Made by a program: the position numbers and the translations under genes
The notes under the pieces: model-generated
Seen by the model: the letters and a program-made list of their open reading frames with translations, nothing else
What the model was told of the DNA's origin: nothing
Database searches by the model: none
Shown here: positions 8,562 to 16,846 of the stretch, one piece after another
Layout of the letters: the number at the start of each line of letters is the position of its first letter
How positions within the stretch are numbered: position 1 is the stretch's first letter
Assembly: GCF_900120295.1 (NCBI RefSeq)
Contig: NZ_LT635467.1
Location: forward strand, 19,849-83,848
Length of the DNA: 64,000 nucleotides
Direction: 5' to 3'
Origin: Blautia sp. Marseille-P3201T
GTDB taxonomy: Bacteria > Bacillota > Clostridia > Lachnospirales > Lachnospiraceae

Positions 8562-9075
8562 TCTCCATTAACTTTTTTAACTGATTTACACCTAATCGAA
8601 ATCTTGACTTTGTAGTAGAAACACTGCACCCCATAATCTTTGCAATATCTTTAAATTTCATTTCTTCATAAATACGCAGAATAATAACTTCCCTCGTATC
8701 CTGCGAAAGTTCCTTTAATAAATTTCTCAAATAAACGGCATCCTCCGCTTCGGTCAGCATATCTTTATGGTTTGGAATTTTATCAATCTCCTCCCATTCG
8801 ACGGCTGTTACTTTTTCTTTCTTATCCCGGAAATAATTAAAACATATATTTCTTGCAATAGTCAGGAGATAACCTTTGAGATTATGATGTTTATAAGAAG
8901 TTCCATATTTCATAAATTTCAAAAAAGTTTCCTGAGCAATGTCGTAGGCATCATCCTCTGTTTGAACCATATATAGACAAAAGCGATAAATATCTGCATA
9001 ATATCGTTCAATAATAATACCGACTGCCTCTTTATTTCCGCTATGTACTTTTTGAATCAATTCGCTGTCTTTCAT
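8545..9075 (-). CDS. ECF-type RNA polymerase sigma factor
   Basis: This is a 176-residue sigma-70 family protein with region 2 (YRFCLYMVQTEDDAYDIAQETFLKFM, about residues 29-54) and region 4 (EVIILRIYEEMKFKDIAKIMGCSVSTTKSRF, about 133-163). It has no region 1.1 or 3. The start is the ATG at 9075 with GGAGAA upstream; another ATG at 9093 lacks such a site. It heads a five-gene operon with a membrane protein, an ABC exporter and a winged-helix regulator, and probably directs their transcription in response to envelope stress. Confidence 0.9.
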   Translation of the reverse strand: MKDSELIQKVHSGNKEAVGIIIERYYADIYRFCLYMVQTEDDAYDIAQETFLKFMKYGTSYKHHNLKGYLLTIARNICFNYFRDKKEKVTAVEWEEIDKIPNHKDMLTEAEDAVYLRNLLKELSQDTREVIILRIYEEMKFKDIAKIMGCSVSTTKSRFRLGVNQLKKLMENDYER

Positions 9076-9093
9076 AGCGTTTTCTCCAATCAT

Positions 9094-9316
9094 AAAACGT
9101 CTTACATCTTATATAACCACTACAAAGCGAAAAAAGTTCACTATAAATTAACTTTTTATTATTTTTTGCCATTCATCCTCAAATACCCACAATAGCTCAC
9201 TTAATTCTACTTTCTGTAATTCATTATATAACTATTTTCCGCACCTGCGTTTACATTATGTTCAAACCGGTTGCCCTTTCAAAACTTTATTACTTTCTGC
9301 CTATTTTTCTCCTATC
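9094..9316. promoter_or_regulatory. Upstream region of the sigma factor operon
   Basis: No gene is visible. It contains an inverted repeat AAAAAGTT (9131-9138) / AACTTTTT (9150-9157). Its minus strand reads TGAACTTTTTT, similar to the -35 elements used by ECF sigma factors, so autoregulation is possible. I could not assign a -10 element with confidence. Confidence 0.35.
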
Positions 9317-9673
9317 TTAGCCATTGCAATATATTATTTCCTCTCTCACAACTTCTTCTGCCCTAGCCCTGATATTATTCATCCTTTGCACCCATAACAT
9401 CTGATTCACCCCTGTCAACTGCTCTGTCACTCCCTCACGTTCTGCCATTTGCTCCACCAGCGCATCAAACTGTAATTCTGCCTGTTTCTGCACCATGAGC
9501 AGATGTTCCTTTAGCTTTCCACTTAGAACCATTCCCTGATAAATGCCACTCTTATATTCTTTCAGATAATGTTTCCGCATTAATCCGAACTTTCTCAATT
9601 CTCCTTCCGGCTCCGGTTCAGGAATTATGTTCGGTATCAAATAATCTCCACATTTTTCATAAGTCAAATTCAC
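9317..9673 (-). CDS. TnpV-family element protein
   Basis: This is a 118-residue member of the TnpV family, small proteins carried by clostridial transposons and mobilizable elements with no proven function. It shares the layout (YLIPNI, then KFGLMRKHYLKEY..., then a helix ending EGVTEQL...NQMLWV..MN) with the gene at 37981-38355. The start is GTG with GAGGAACG upstream. It lies directly downstream of the relaxase and ends the mobilization operon of unit A. Confidence 0.8.
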   Translation of the reverse strand: MNLTYEKCGDYLIPNIIPEPEPEGELRKFGLMRKHYLKEYKSGIYQGMVLSGKLKEHLLMVQKQAELQFDALVEQMAEREGVTEQLTGVNQMLWVQRMNNIRARAEEVVREEIIYCNG

Positions 9674-9698
9674 TGTACGTTCCTCGCTTTCTTCAAAT

Positions 9699-10979
9699 TT
9701 ACATTACCTGTTGCAATTTTTTCTTCTTATCCGGCATTTCCTGTTGTGTTGTCTTTCTCAGTCGATTCTGCTCCGCTACATCCGCTTTTTTCTCTTCGAG
9801 TTTTTGCTTAAAAGATTTTGGTGCCAGCGATTTTACAAACTCTACAAATGCCTCTCCAAGTCCCCTTGCTGCCACAAACTGTTTCAACTTCTCAATCTGG
9901 TTAGTAAGAGTTGCTATTTTCTTCTCCAAAGCAGATATTTTCTTTTCATATTTTTCCAACAAATAATTCCTTGATACTGCCCGGCTGAAAGCATCCATAA
10001 TCTTATTCCAATCACTTTTCTTTACCTTGACATATTCCTCACCGCCAAACAGATGATTGACCGGAATTGCTTCACTTTTTATCTTCTTGGTTTCTGCATC
10101 TACTTCTTTTGAAATGGTCTTTAAGGTAGTTGCTCTCAGATTATGCTTCTCAAGTAATTCCTGATTGCTTTTATCCCTTGCCTCCAGTTCATCAATCTGC
10201 TTCGCCAACTCCTCGGCTCGTGTAGCAAGTTCCTTGTTATGTATCTCCATTTCCTCTGTCTGTTGTTCCAGTGCTTCCACTTCTCGCATTGCCGCTTTAT
10301 ACTCCGGCAGACTAAGATTATCTCTCTGTATTCCCAGCACCTCTATGTCAATGCCTTTCTCCCGGCAAAGTTCCGTCAAATAGGCTCGTTCTCTTTGTTG
10401 CCACGCAACTGTTTCATTTTCCTTTTTACTGACCGCCTTTGCAAATCCCATCTGCTGTAGTGCCTTTGTAAGACTATTGCGGGTTTCCATGCCTGTTTTA
10501 TATCCATGTGCCACCGGAATGTAATCAATATGTAAATGCGGTGTCGCTTCATCCAGGTGCATGACGCAATTGAACAGATACAAATTCGGATTACGTTCCT
10601 GAAAGGTTTTTGCATACTGCTCCAATATTTCAATGGCTGACTTTGCTTCCTCTGTAAGATTACCGTTTTCATCCACCACAGGAGTATCTTCTTTTTTCCC
10701 TATCTGAACGATATTTTCATAGAACGTCTTTTCCTTATTGCCGGAATTTTCGATTTCTTTCAGATAATTTTCTTTTTTCCTGTCCTTACGCTTTTGCGCT
10801 GCATTATAATCCATAAGTGCCTGCCCAAAGCATTTCTCATACGCTTGTTCCAAAGATTCCTGCATATAAATTCGGTTCCAAGATGTCCTTTCGGATACCA
10901 CATTTTTGCTGATAAAATCTCGGTTGTTATGTGTCAGATGCCCTTTCCCTTTTGGGAAAGAAATTGTTTTTGCTCCCAA
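9699..10979 (-). CDS. MobV/Pre-family relaxase (plasmid recombination enzyme), unit A
   Basis: This 426-residue relaxase nicks the element's oriT for conjugal mobilization. The metal-binding histidine motif HLDEATPHLHIDYIPV lies near residues 141-156, and conserved NHR-type residues near the N-terminus (HLTHNNRDF) fit the Mob_Pre family. The C-terminal half is coiled coil (about 220-300 and 330-370). The start is TTG, with a GAAGG-type site upstream. The candidate oriT lies just upstream at 11044-11160. Homologues in units B and C share the motif and the order of genes. Confidence 0.85.
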   Translation of the reverse strand: MGAKTISFPKGKGHLTHNNRDFISKNVVSERTSWNRIYMQESLEQAYEKCFGQALMDYNAAQKRKDRKKENYLKEIENSGNKEKTFYENIVQIGKKEDTPVVDENGNLTEEAKSAIEILEQYAKTFQERNPNLYLFNCVMHLDEATPHLHIDYIPVAHGYKTGMETRNSLTKALQQMGFAKAVSKKENETVAWQQRERAYLTELCREKGIDIEVLGIQRDNLSLPEYKAAMREVEALEQQTEEMEIHNKELATRAEELAKQIDELEARDKSNQELLEKHNLRATTLKTISKEVDAETKKIKSEAIPVNHLFGGEEYVKVKKSDWNKIMDAFSRAVSRNYLLEKYEKKISALEKKIATLTNQIEKLKQFVAARGLGEAFVEFVKSLAPKSFKQKLEEKKADVAEQNRLRKTTQQEMPDKKKKLQQVM

Positions 10980-11385
10980 TCGTCTTACCTTCTTTCTTCT
11001 GTTCGGCTCTAAATGCTACGCATTTATCGCTGCTGTGTAGGAACCTTCTCGAACATTAATAGTTCGAGAAGTATCGCCAGCTCTGCTGGCTCTTTTGTTA
11101 CTTTTGTCAAAAGTAACGCCTTATTACCTTTGACACTGCGTATCAAAGGTAGGCGCTCTGCGAGGCTAATGCCACTCTGCGAGTGTCATAGTCTGCCATT
11201 GCAAAATCATCATGGCATACTGCTCATTCCAGCAAAACGCCCCGTCATTCGCTATGGGTGACGGTACCGAATAAAATACTTTCGGTACCGTATCATTGGC
11301 TTCCACTTCGAAAGTGAATACCAAGCGCCAAAATGGGTTTCCATTTTCGGTACCGCCTATTCACCCATGGCAAGTGCCATTGACA
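10980..11385. other. Palindrome-rich region between relaxase and parR (contains oriT)
   Basis: There is no gene in this 400-bp stretch. It holds the oriT-like hairpins (11044-11160) and a perfect 11-bp inverted repeat ACGGTACCGAA (11261-11271) / TTCGGTACCGT (11281-11291). A third copy of the CGGTACCG core lies near 11347-11355. The density of palindromes suggests protein-binding sites for transfer or partition. Confidence 0.5.
11044..11160. other. Candidate oriT of unit A
   Basis: The core is GTTACTTTTG-T-CAAAAGTAAC (11097-11117), a perfect 10-bp inverted repeat. It is followed by ACCTTTGA ... TCAAAGGT (11126-11150) and preceded by TTCTCGAAC ... GTTCGAGAA. The same core stands upstream of the relaxase genes of units B (29641) and C (39886). 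The location next to a MobV relaxase supports an origin of transfer; the nick site is not identified. Confidence 0.65.
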
Positions 11386-11865
11386 TCATGGCATCCGACA
11401 TATCCGTCTCCGGCACTTGCTCCGTTTCTTCCTCGCACTGCTTTCTAAGTGAGATGAATCCTCGCCCGAAACGGTTCTTAGGGCATGTTCCCCAAGTTTC
11501 TTCATCAACTGCCTTAAAAGCGCTTCCTGCATCTTTGAAATTCGATCTGCAACGCTTTCCTCAATATGTTCCGCTGTCAATTTCAACCCGTCATAAAAAG
11601 CTTCCTCCGAAAGCATCTTTCCGATTGGAATATTTTCTTCGCTCAAAGCTTTCTTGGCTTTCAATAGGGAGAAGCAAGGCTCCTCTGCTTCTTCAGCATC
11701 CCCCTTAGGTACCTTGCCATCCAAAACTAATACAAAGGCATCCGAAAGTGCCTTTCCATAGGAGCTGTCCTTTCGGGTCAAACTCTGTAGATACTCCCAT
11801 GTCCGGCGCTGGTTCTCATCCTCCATGCAGAATCGCACATTGCTTGATTTGTATGTTTTTCTCAT
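11386..11865 (-). CDS. parR: ParR-like plasmid partition protein, unit A
   Basis: This 159-residue protein overlaps the parM stop by four bases (ATGA), the usual arrangement for the centromere-binding partner of an actin-like partition ATPase. The N-terminus (KSSNVRFCMEDENQRRTWEYLQSL) is consistent with a small DNA-binding domain. The last 40 residues are basic and unusual. A neighbouring frame over the same DNA encodes an acidic tail ending MSMALAMGE and a stop near 11363, so a frameshift near the 3' end is possible. Function is inferred from position; sequence similarity to ParR is weak by eye. Confidence 0.55.
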   Translation of the reverse strand: MRKTYKSSNVRFCMEDENQRRTWEYLQSLTRKDSSYGKALSDAFVLVLDGKVPKGDAEEAEEPCFSLLKAKKALSEENIPIGKMLSEEAFYDGLKLTAEHIEESVADRISKMQEALLRQLMKKLGEHALRTVSGEDSSHLESSARKKRSKCRRRICRMP

Positions 11866-12812
11866 GCAGTTTTTCCTCTCATCCGCTGCTTCATTTCTGC
11901 CAAAGCCTCATATCCCTTTGCATTTGCACAAATATCGGAAATGACAGTTACATTTCCCTTTTCTGTCAAATCTGAAAAGTGCCTCAGCAGGCAACCACCA
12001 CCGCCAATGATATAGAGATGAACCAGATCTTCCTTATAGCCATGTGCCGCCAGCTTTTTCATGATTTCCTCTGTATAGCTTTCCGCAATTCGTTTCGTGA
12101 CCATTGCTACATTATCAGTTCTTTCGCCTATGCCATTTCTAAGCAAGGGTTCTATTAACATTTCCGGCACTTCCACACCGCCTCTCTTGGACAGCTCTTT
12201 CTGTATTTTTTCCATACAATGATGTACCCCGAATACTTCTGTGCTGATGCTCTTTTCAATCGGTCTGCCATCGTGAATTTCAAGGATACTCATGGTTCCG
12301 TTGCCAATGTCAACCAGCATATTCATTCCCGGCATTGCCCCTTGATTATGAACAGCTGCCAGCCCCTGCGGAAAGATTTCCACACCACACAGATGCACCT
12401 TGTAGCGTTCCTTTTGGAACATGAAATCCAGTTCCTTCTCCTGCATCAGATACGCTCTCCAATCGGCAGCCTGTGACTTTACCCACGCAAGCGGAAGTCC
12501 TACTGCAAGCACTACCTCTGCCTCATGCAGTCCCCGGAATTTCAACTCCTCTGCCAGTCCTGCCAAAGTCAGTATGTAGAAATCCTCTGAATCTGTTTTG
12601 TTTCCCTGATATACTAAGTGGCTCTCGCCAATCACATAATATTTATCCCGATATTTTACAAAGTTGGTACTGACAATCGGTTCCTCATCATACGCTTCCA
12701 CTCCGGTAGTAAATACTCTATGTGCAGTCTTGATATTCCCGTACCCATGATCCAAACCGATATAAATTTTTCCTTTTGCTTTTCCATTGTTCTGAATGTA
12801 ATTTTTCTCCAT
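11862..12812 (-). CDS. parM: ParM/StbA-like actin-family partition ATPase
   Basis: This 316-residue actin-like ATPase polymerises to segregate DNA copies. It has the phosphate 1 motif IGLDHGYGNIK near residue 15, a phosphate 2 motif MLVDIGNGTMSIL near 170, and an adenosine-type motif LYIIGGGGCLL near 275. The start is the ATG at 12812 with GGAGGATATTTTA upstream; a longer frame to 12914 has no such site and would cross the iteron cluster. It pairs with parR downstream. The GTTTAC repeats just upstream are the likely centromere or origin. A segregation system on an integrated element suggests a replicating excised form. Confidence 0.85.
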   Translation of the reverse strand: MEKNYIQNNGKAKGKIYIGLDHGYGNIKTAHRVFTTGVEAYDEEPIVSTNFVKYRDKYYVIGESHLVYQGNKTDSEDFYILTLAGLAEELKFRGLHEAEVVLAVGLPLAWVKSQAADWRAYLMQEKELDFMFQKERYKVHLCGVEIFPQGLAAVHNQGAMPGMNMLVDIGNGTMSILEIHDGRPIEKSISTEVFGVHHCMEKIQKELSKRGGVEVPEMLIEPLLRNGIGERTDNVAMVTKRIAESYTEEIMKKLAAHGYKEDLVHLYIIGGGGCLLRHFSDLTEKGNVTVISDICANAKGYEALAEMKQRMRGKTA

Positions 12813-12835
12813 TAAAATATCCTCCTGAATGTCCT

Positions 12836-12996
12836 GTTTACATATCCGTTTACACGTTTTGTTTACAAATGCTCTTTTGAAATATTTCCGTTTACTCTGT
12901 TTACAAAGCCTCAAAACCTTAATTTTACTGCATTCTTTCGTAAACCGGATCGTTTACATTTCCGTAAACGAACGCCTGTAAACAGAATTTGTAAAC
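12836..12996. repeat. Iteron-like cluster of ten GTTTAC hexamers (candidate parC or origin)
   Basis: GTTTAC occurs at 12836, 12848, 12861, 12890, 12899 and 12952, and its complement GTAAAC at 12940, 12964, 12978 and 12991. That is ten copies in 161 bp, directly upstream of parM. Direct copies cluster at the parM side and inverted ones at the other. Such arrays bind ParR or a replication initiator. Confidence 0.7.
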
Positions 12997-13018
12997 GCAG
13001 CCTAAAAAACTTTTTTGC

Positions 13019-13155
13019 TACTATTCAGCCATGCACAAATATTGGAAATAGTCTGTTCATGCTTGCATGATAAAGACTATTTTCAAATATTTGTATAGGG
13101 CGTTTAGCTCAAGCGAGGAAATGCAACGCATTTTCGAGCTTATGGCTGAATAGTA
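13019..13155. mobile_element. MITE-like palindromic element, copy 1
   Basis: The ends are a perfect 14-bp inverted repeat, TACTATTCAGCCAT (13019-13032) and ATGGCTGAATAGTA (13142-13155). Inside is a hairpin from CACAAATATT...AATAGTC to GACTATT...AATATTTGTATA. The same ends and inner blocks recur at 46108-46279. It has no coding capacity and abuts the stop codon of the VirE gene. I see no flanking duplication here. A structured RNA is an alternative reading. Confidence 0.65.
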
Positions 13156-13156
13156 A

Positions 13157-14515
13157 TCATTTACTGAACGGTATTACCGCATCCTCTGGCAGTTTCTGAA
13201 ACTGATTTTTACCTGCCACCCTGCGCCACCCTCTTTGTGTGCCATATCCGGCAAATCTGTGGGAAGATATTTTTTCCCACCCGACAATGCTATGGTTCAT
13301 GACATTATTGATTTCTTTCAGTTCCCAGTCCTTTGGTGTGTCATACTCGTAGGAAAATGCTTCCTTGTAAATCATAATGCTACATACATAATCCTCTGCC
13401 AGTTCATCCAACCAGAGCTGTATCACTCCGACCTTTGCATCCTCCGGCATAAAATCCTTCTGCATCTCCTTTAAGTATTCTTCTGTTTCCCTCGACAGCT
13501 TTAACTCATGAGAACCGTTCCGATATAGTTCCATCGCTTCCGCCCACGCCTGACGTATGTATTCCCTTGATTCTTTTTCATCCTCAAGAATGTGCTTTTC
13601 CACCCGTTCCGGATGTACCAGCACCGGGGCAAATCTCCGGTTCCCTGTACGATCAAGAGGAAGAAAATCCATATTGTTGGAAGTACCCACAAATACGCAT
13701 TGTCTTGGTCTGTCCTCTGGGTGCGTTTCGTAGGGAATTTTATAGGTTTCCTTTTGCCGGCTGATAAAAGACTTAATATCTTCAATGCTCTTGGCATTGA
13801 CCGTTGCCATCATTTCCGACATTTCAATAATCCAATGTCCTTGCATCTTTCGATAGACATTATCATCATCCATCCGCTTCAAATCATCTGAAAACCATTC
13901 ATCATTGATGGCTAGGAATCGAAAAAATGTTGACTTGCCTGCTCCCTGCCCTCCTACAAGGCATACCATGATTTCAAATTTGCATCCCGGCTCATACACC
14001 CTGCGGATAGCTGCCAGCATCAAGAGCCGCATGATTTCTACCGTGTAATCATCGTGATCAGCACCCAAATATCTGGGCAAAAGATTATCTATTCGTGGCA
14101 GTCCATCCCATTTGATTTTTTCCAAACACTCCCGGATAGGGTGATACTTATTTTCACTTGCAACGATATTCATAGCCTTGTTGATGTTACGGTCATTTTT
14201 TAGACCATAATTCTTTTCCAAGTACCAATGTATCTGATACACATCAGTATCCGTCAGACTGGAAGATGTGCGCTGCCATCCCAGATTACCGACAATATCA
14301 ATCTTTCCGGACAGCTCATTTTTTCTAATTGCACCCTTCAGCAACGGATCACGCTGAAATACCAACATACAGTTATTGATTGTCTGACAGATATTGCCTT
14401 TTTCGTTTCTTGCCAAATCTGCCCGAATATCCTCTACCGTGCTCATTTCCGTATCAAGCACTTCCCCGATTTCGTTCCATGATACGTTCTCTTCCGATTC
14501 TGACTCTCTCTGCAA
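13157..14515 (-). CDS. VirE-family protein (P4-type helicase/primase partner)
   Basis: This 452-residue protein of the virulence-associated E family acts as a replicative helicase in phage, plasmid and integrative elements. The Walker A motif GGQGAGKST lies near residue 190, followed by an acidic Walker B-like segment (WIIEMSEM), and an arginine-containing DRTGNRRF motif near 300. An N-terminal segment of about 110 residues precedes the domain. It overlaps the CHC2 primase gene by 62 bp. The pair supplies priming and unwinding for the excised form of unit A. Confidence 0.85.
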   Translation of the reverse strand: MQRESESEENVSWNEIGEVLDTEMSTVEDIRADLARNEKGNICQTINNCMLVFQRDPLLKGAIRKNELSGKIDIVGNLGWQRTSSSLTDTDVYQIHWYLEKNYGLKNDRNINKAMNIVASENKYHPIRECLEKIKWDGLPRIDNLLPRYLGADHDDYTVEIMRLLMLAAIRRVYEPGCKFEIMVCLVGGQGAGKSTFFRFLAINDEWFSDDLKRMDDDNVYRKMQGHWIIEMSEMMATVNAKSIEDIKSFISRQKETYKIPYETHPEDRPRQCVFVGTSNNMDFLPLDRTGNRRFAPVLVHPERVEKHILEDEKESREYIRQAWAEAMELYRNGSHELKLSRETEEYLKEMQKDFMPEDAKVGVIQLWLDELAEDYVCSIMIYKEAFSYEYDTPKDWELKEINNVMNHSIVGWEKISSHRFAGYGTQRGWRRVAGKNQFQKLPEDAVIPFSK

Positions 14516-15101
14516 CTTCTTCCACCTCCTTCCTGCCTTTCATAAAAAGTTCCTGTTTATCCTCCGTATTGCCCATGCATAAAATATCCAACCAGTAATT
14601 CATAATCGGTTCCGCATGAAGCATCCGTGCATAGTCCTCTGAAAAAATAATATCCGGTGGCTTTCCATTAAGGAAAATACCCATCTGCTCTATCAGTGAT
14701 AAACTGTCCCTTAAACTCTCAATACTGTGATTGCACCATCTGTCAAAACGCTCCCTGATGTGTATCAGCCTTTCACGTTCTGTCCGTTCTCTACGAATAC
14801 GCTCTCTGTCCTGCTCTCTTAATTCCTTGTTTCTTTTGACCTCTATCGGCAGCCGGAAATCTTCTACAATCTTTAGTGCCGCCTCATATTGCGATAAACC
14901 AAACATCCGGGAAACATAGTCAATCACATCCCCTCCCACACCACAGGCAAAACAATGATAGTTCTTATCAATCTTCATGCTTGGGTGCTTATCATCATGG
15001 AAAGGGCAACAGGCTAACCCATTTCTTCTGACCTGCAGACCATAGTTTTCTGCTACCTGTCTCGCCGTCAGATACTCCTTTACCTCTGAAAAAATATTCA
15101 A
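14454..15101 (-). CDS. CHC2 zinc-finger DNA primase fragment-type protein
   Basis: This 215-residue protein has a DnaG-type CHC2 zinc finger in residues about 28-60 (CCPFHDDKHPS ... YHCFACGVGGD). The remaining part is a highly charged helix followed by a short tail. No TOPRIM domain is present, so catalysis must come from another domain or from the overlapping VirE protein. The start is TTG at 15101 with GGAG eleven bases upstream. It forms a replication module with the following gene. Confidence 0.8.
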   Translation of the reverse strand: MNIFSEVKEYLTARQVAENYGLQVRRNGLACCPFHDDKHPSMKIDKNYHCFACGVGGDVIDYVSRMFGLSQYEAALKIVEDFRLPIEVKRNKELREQDRERIRRERTERERLIHIRERFDRWCNHSIESLRDSLSLIEQMGIFLNGKPPDIIFSEDYARMLHAEPIMNYWLDILCMGNTEDKQELFMKGRKEVEEVAERVRIGRERIMERNRGSA

Positions 15102-15128
15102 TATGCAATTTTCTCCTTTCCTCTAGAG

Positions 15129-15173
15129 AAAGCCTTTGCTATAATAAATGTGTGTGTTGGATAGAAAGGCTTT
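15129..15173. terminator. Inverted repeat between mobC and primase genes
   Basis: AAAGCCTTT (15129-15137) and AAAGGCTTT (15165-15173) form a 9-bp stem with a 27-base loop. It lies between the mobC stop and the primase start on the minus strand, so it may end the int-mobC transcript. Confidence 0.5.
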
Positions 15174-15180
15174 ATCCTTT

Positions 15181-15504
15181 TTATTCCTGAATGCCCTTGT
15201 TATCAGCAGGGGCATTTTTATTTACTTCCAGCAATTGTTTTACCAGTTCCATCAGTAATCTTTCCTCTTCTGTATTGCCATTCTGTAAATGTACCAATAT
15301 CTGCTCCAATACTTTTGCCACCCTAACCGACATATAATTTCCGGCAATAACCGTTACCTCTTGCCCTAAAACTGCTTTCCGGTAATATTCACCTTTCGAT
15401 ATCCCTGATAAAATTATCTTCGCTTCCACTTGGCTTTTCTCTTCGTCACTCAGCCAAAAAGCAATTGTATTGCGCCGAAACCTGTCTTCTCGTTTACACG
15501 CCAC
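15181..15504 (-). CDS. MobC-like relaxosome accessory protein, unit A
   Basis: This is a 107-residue protein of the bacterial mobilization protein type. It has an N-terminal ribbon-helix-helix-like segment (RRNTIAFWLSDEEKSQVEAKIILSG) and a helical C-terminus. The likely start is the GTG at 15504, with GAGGTG upstream inside the end of the integrase gene (11-bp overlap). Counterparts at 31269 and 42001 keep the same position after the integrase. It should bind oriT DNA and help the relaxase. Confidence 0.75.
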   Translation of the reverse strand: MACKREDRFRRNTIAFWLSDEEKSQVEAKIILSGISKGEYYRKAVLGQEVTVIAGNYMSVRVAKVLEQILVHLQNGNTEEERLLMELVKQLLEVNKNAPADNKGIQE

Positions 15505-16573
15505 TCTCCTCACCTCTTTCCACTTTTCCAAGTCTATCTGCAATTTTCTTCTGTGCATCCATAGACTGATGACAATAGGTTTCAATCGTAGTCGTAACCT
15601 TTCCATGCCCTAACCGTTTTGCAATCTCGACTGGACTGAATCCCATTTGCACAAGCATACTTGCATGACTGTGACGGGTACAATGAACTGTAATTTTCTT
15701 TACACCCGACAACTTAATTCCACGCTCCATCTCATGTTCAAAGAAACTCTTTGTCCTTCCGGCAAAAAGACGGGTTCCCGGTCTCACATGATACAATGTG
15801 GCAATATATTCCTTTAGCTCCTCCTGCAATTCCTTATGTATCGTAATCACTCGAACCGAGCTTTCCGTCTTTGGTGCCGTAATCAGATCCTCTCCATCAA
15901 GCCTCGTCAAAGATTCGTCAACAGTTATGGTTCCCTGTTCAAAATCAATATCTCTCACCTGCAATGCCAGCAATTCTCCAATCCGCATACCTGTCCAAAA
16001 TAAAATCTGGAAGGCAATCCAGGAATCCTGCTTATCCATAATCGCATCTGAAAATTTCTGAAACTCCTCAAGTGTCCAATACGGTCTTTCATCCGCTTTA
16101 CTCTTGCCCATGCTTCCGGCTTTTCGACAGGGATTCGAACGCAAATCATAGAAATTTACTGCATAATTCAAAATCGCACTAAGCTGATTATGTATTGTTT
16201 TTAGATATGTGGGCTTAAAACCTTTTTCCATCATCTCTCCCTGCCATTTGCGTATCATGGGAGCTGTGATTTCATTAATTGGCGTCTTTCCGAAATATGG
16301 TAGCACCTTGTCATTCATTACATACTCTTTTTGCTTCATGGTAGTTTTTCGTAAGCGCTTTTCCATATCCGCCTTATAAATCTCCCAAAAGTCCGCCAGT
16401 GTCATCGTCGGATCAGATGATTGCTGCAACATGAAATGTGCGTACCATTCTTCTGCTTCTTTCTTGGTCTTAAAACCCCTTTTTTGTGATTTCTTTTTGG
16501 TTCCCGTCCAATCTGTCCAGCGATATTGTATCCGCCACGTACCATTGGGATCTTTCTTTGCATTGCAGCTCAT
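15494..16573 (-). CDS. int: Tyrosine recombinase (integrase), unit A
   Basis: This 359-residue phage-type integrase has an AP2-like N-terminal arm-binding domain (GTWRIQYRWTDWTGTKKKSQKRGF), a SAM-like core-binding domain and the catalytic set: Arg in GMRIGELLAL (about 205), His-x-x-Arg in HCTRHSHAS, the His in RLGHG and Tyr in ETYCH. It integrates and excises unit A. The start is the ATG at 16573 with AGGAGG upstream, and it overlaps the tail of the excisionase frame by four bases. Confidence 0.9.
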   Translation of the reverse strand: MSCNAKKDPNGTWRIQYRWTDWTGTKKKSQKRGFKTKKEAEEWYAHFMLQQSSDPTMTLADFWEIYKADMEKRLRKTTMKQKEYVMNDKVLPYFGKTPINEITAPMIRKWQGEMMEKGFKPTYLKTIHNQLSAILNYAVNFYDLRSNPCRKAGSMGKSKADERPYWTLEEFQKFSDAIMDKQDSWIAFQILFWTGMRIGELLALQVRDIDFEQGTITVDESLTRLDGEDLITAPKTESSVRVITIHKELQEELKEYIATLYHVRPGTRLFAGRTKSFFEHEMERGIKLSGVKKITVHCTRHSHASMLVQMGFSPVEIAKRLGHGKVTTTIETYCHQSMDAQKKIADRLGKVERGEESGV

Positions 16574-16765
16574 GCACTTACCTCCTTTGCTCCTCCGTAC
16601 CATTTTTCCTTAAAATACTCCACCGGAATTTTTCCGGCGATTGTGAGAAACCCTTTACTTGCCTAAATCCTTATTCATTTCTCTAAGGATTTTGTAAGAT
16701 TTCCCCATGCTCACACCAAGCATTTTTGCAATGTCCTCTGCACTGTAATAGATTTTTTCGTTCAT
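16570..16765 (-). pseudogene. xis: Excisionase (xis), frameshifted, unit A
   Basis: The frame from the ATG at 16765 (TTTCCTCCTG complement upstream) gives MNEKIYYSAEDIAKMLGVS..., a MerR/Xis-type helix-turn-helix, but stops after 36 codons at 16655. After skipping one base the frame continues KGFLTIAGKIPVEYFKEKWYGG and ends at an ATGA overlapping the integrase start. The intact homologues at 32724 (62 aa) and 43426 (64 aa) align across the join. So this is a one-base frameshift, from mutation, sequencing error or programmed shifting. Confidence 0.8.
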
Positions 16766-16807
16766 ATTGTTTCCTCCTGTTTCTTTATTTGTTTCTGTAT
16801 AGTATCA

Positions 16808-16846
16808 TTTTGTTGCGTTTTTATAATATCGTAACTTTTGTTGCGT
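16808..16846. promoter_or_regulatory. Repeat operator between xis and xre, unit A
   Basis: TTTTGTTGCGT occurs twice as a direct repeat, at 16808-16818 and 16836-16846, in the divergent promoter region between the excisionase and Xre genes. It is a likely binding site of the Xre repressor encoded at 16950. Confidence 0.5.

Noticed and set aside
12836-12996. Repeat array as a CRISPR
   Set aside because: The repeats are six bases, in both orientations and at uneven spacing, with no cas genes nearby. An iteron or centromere is a better explanation.
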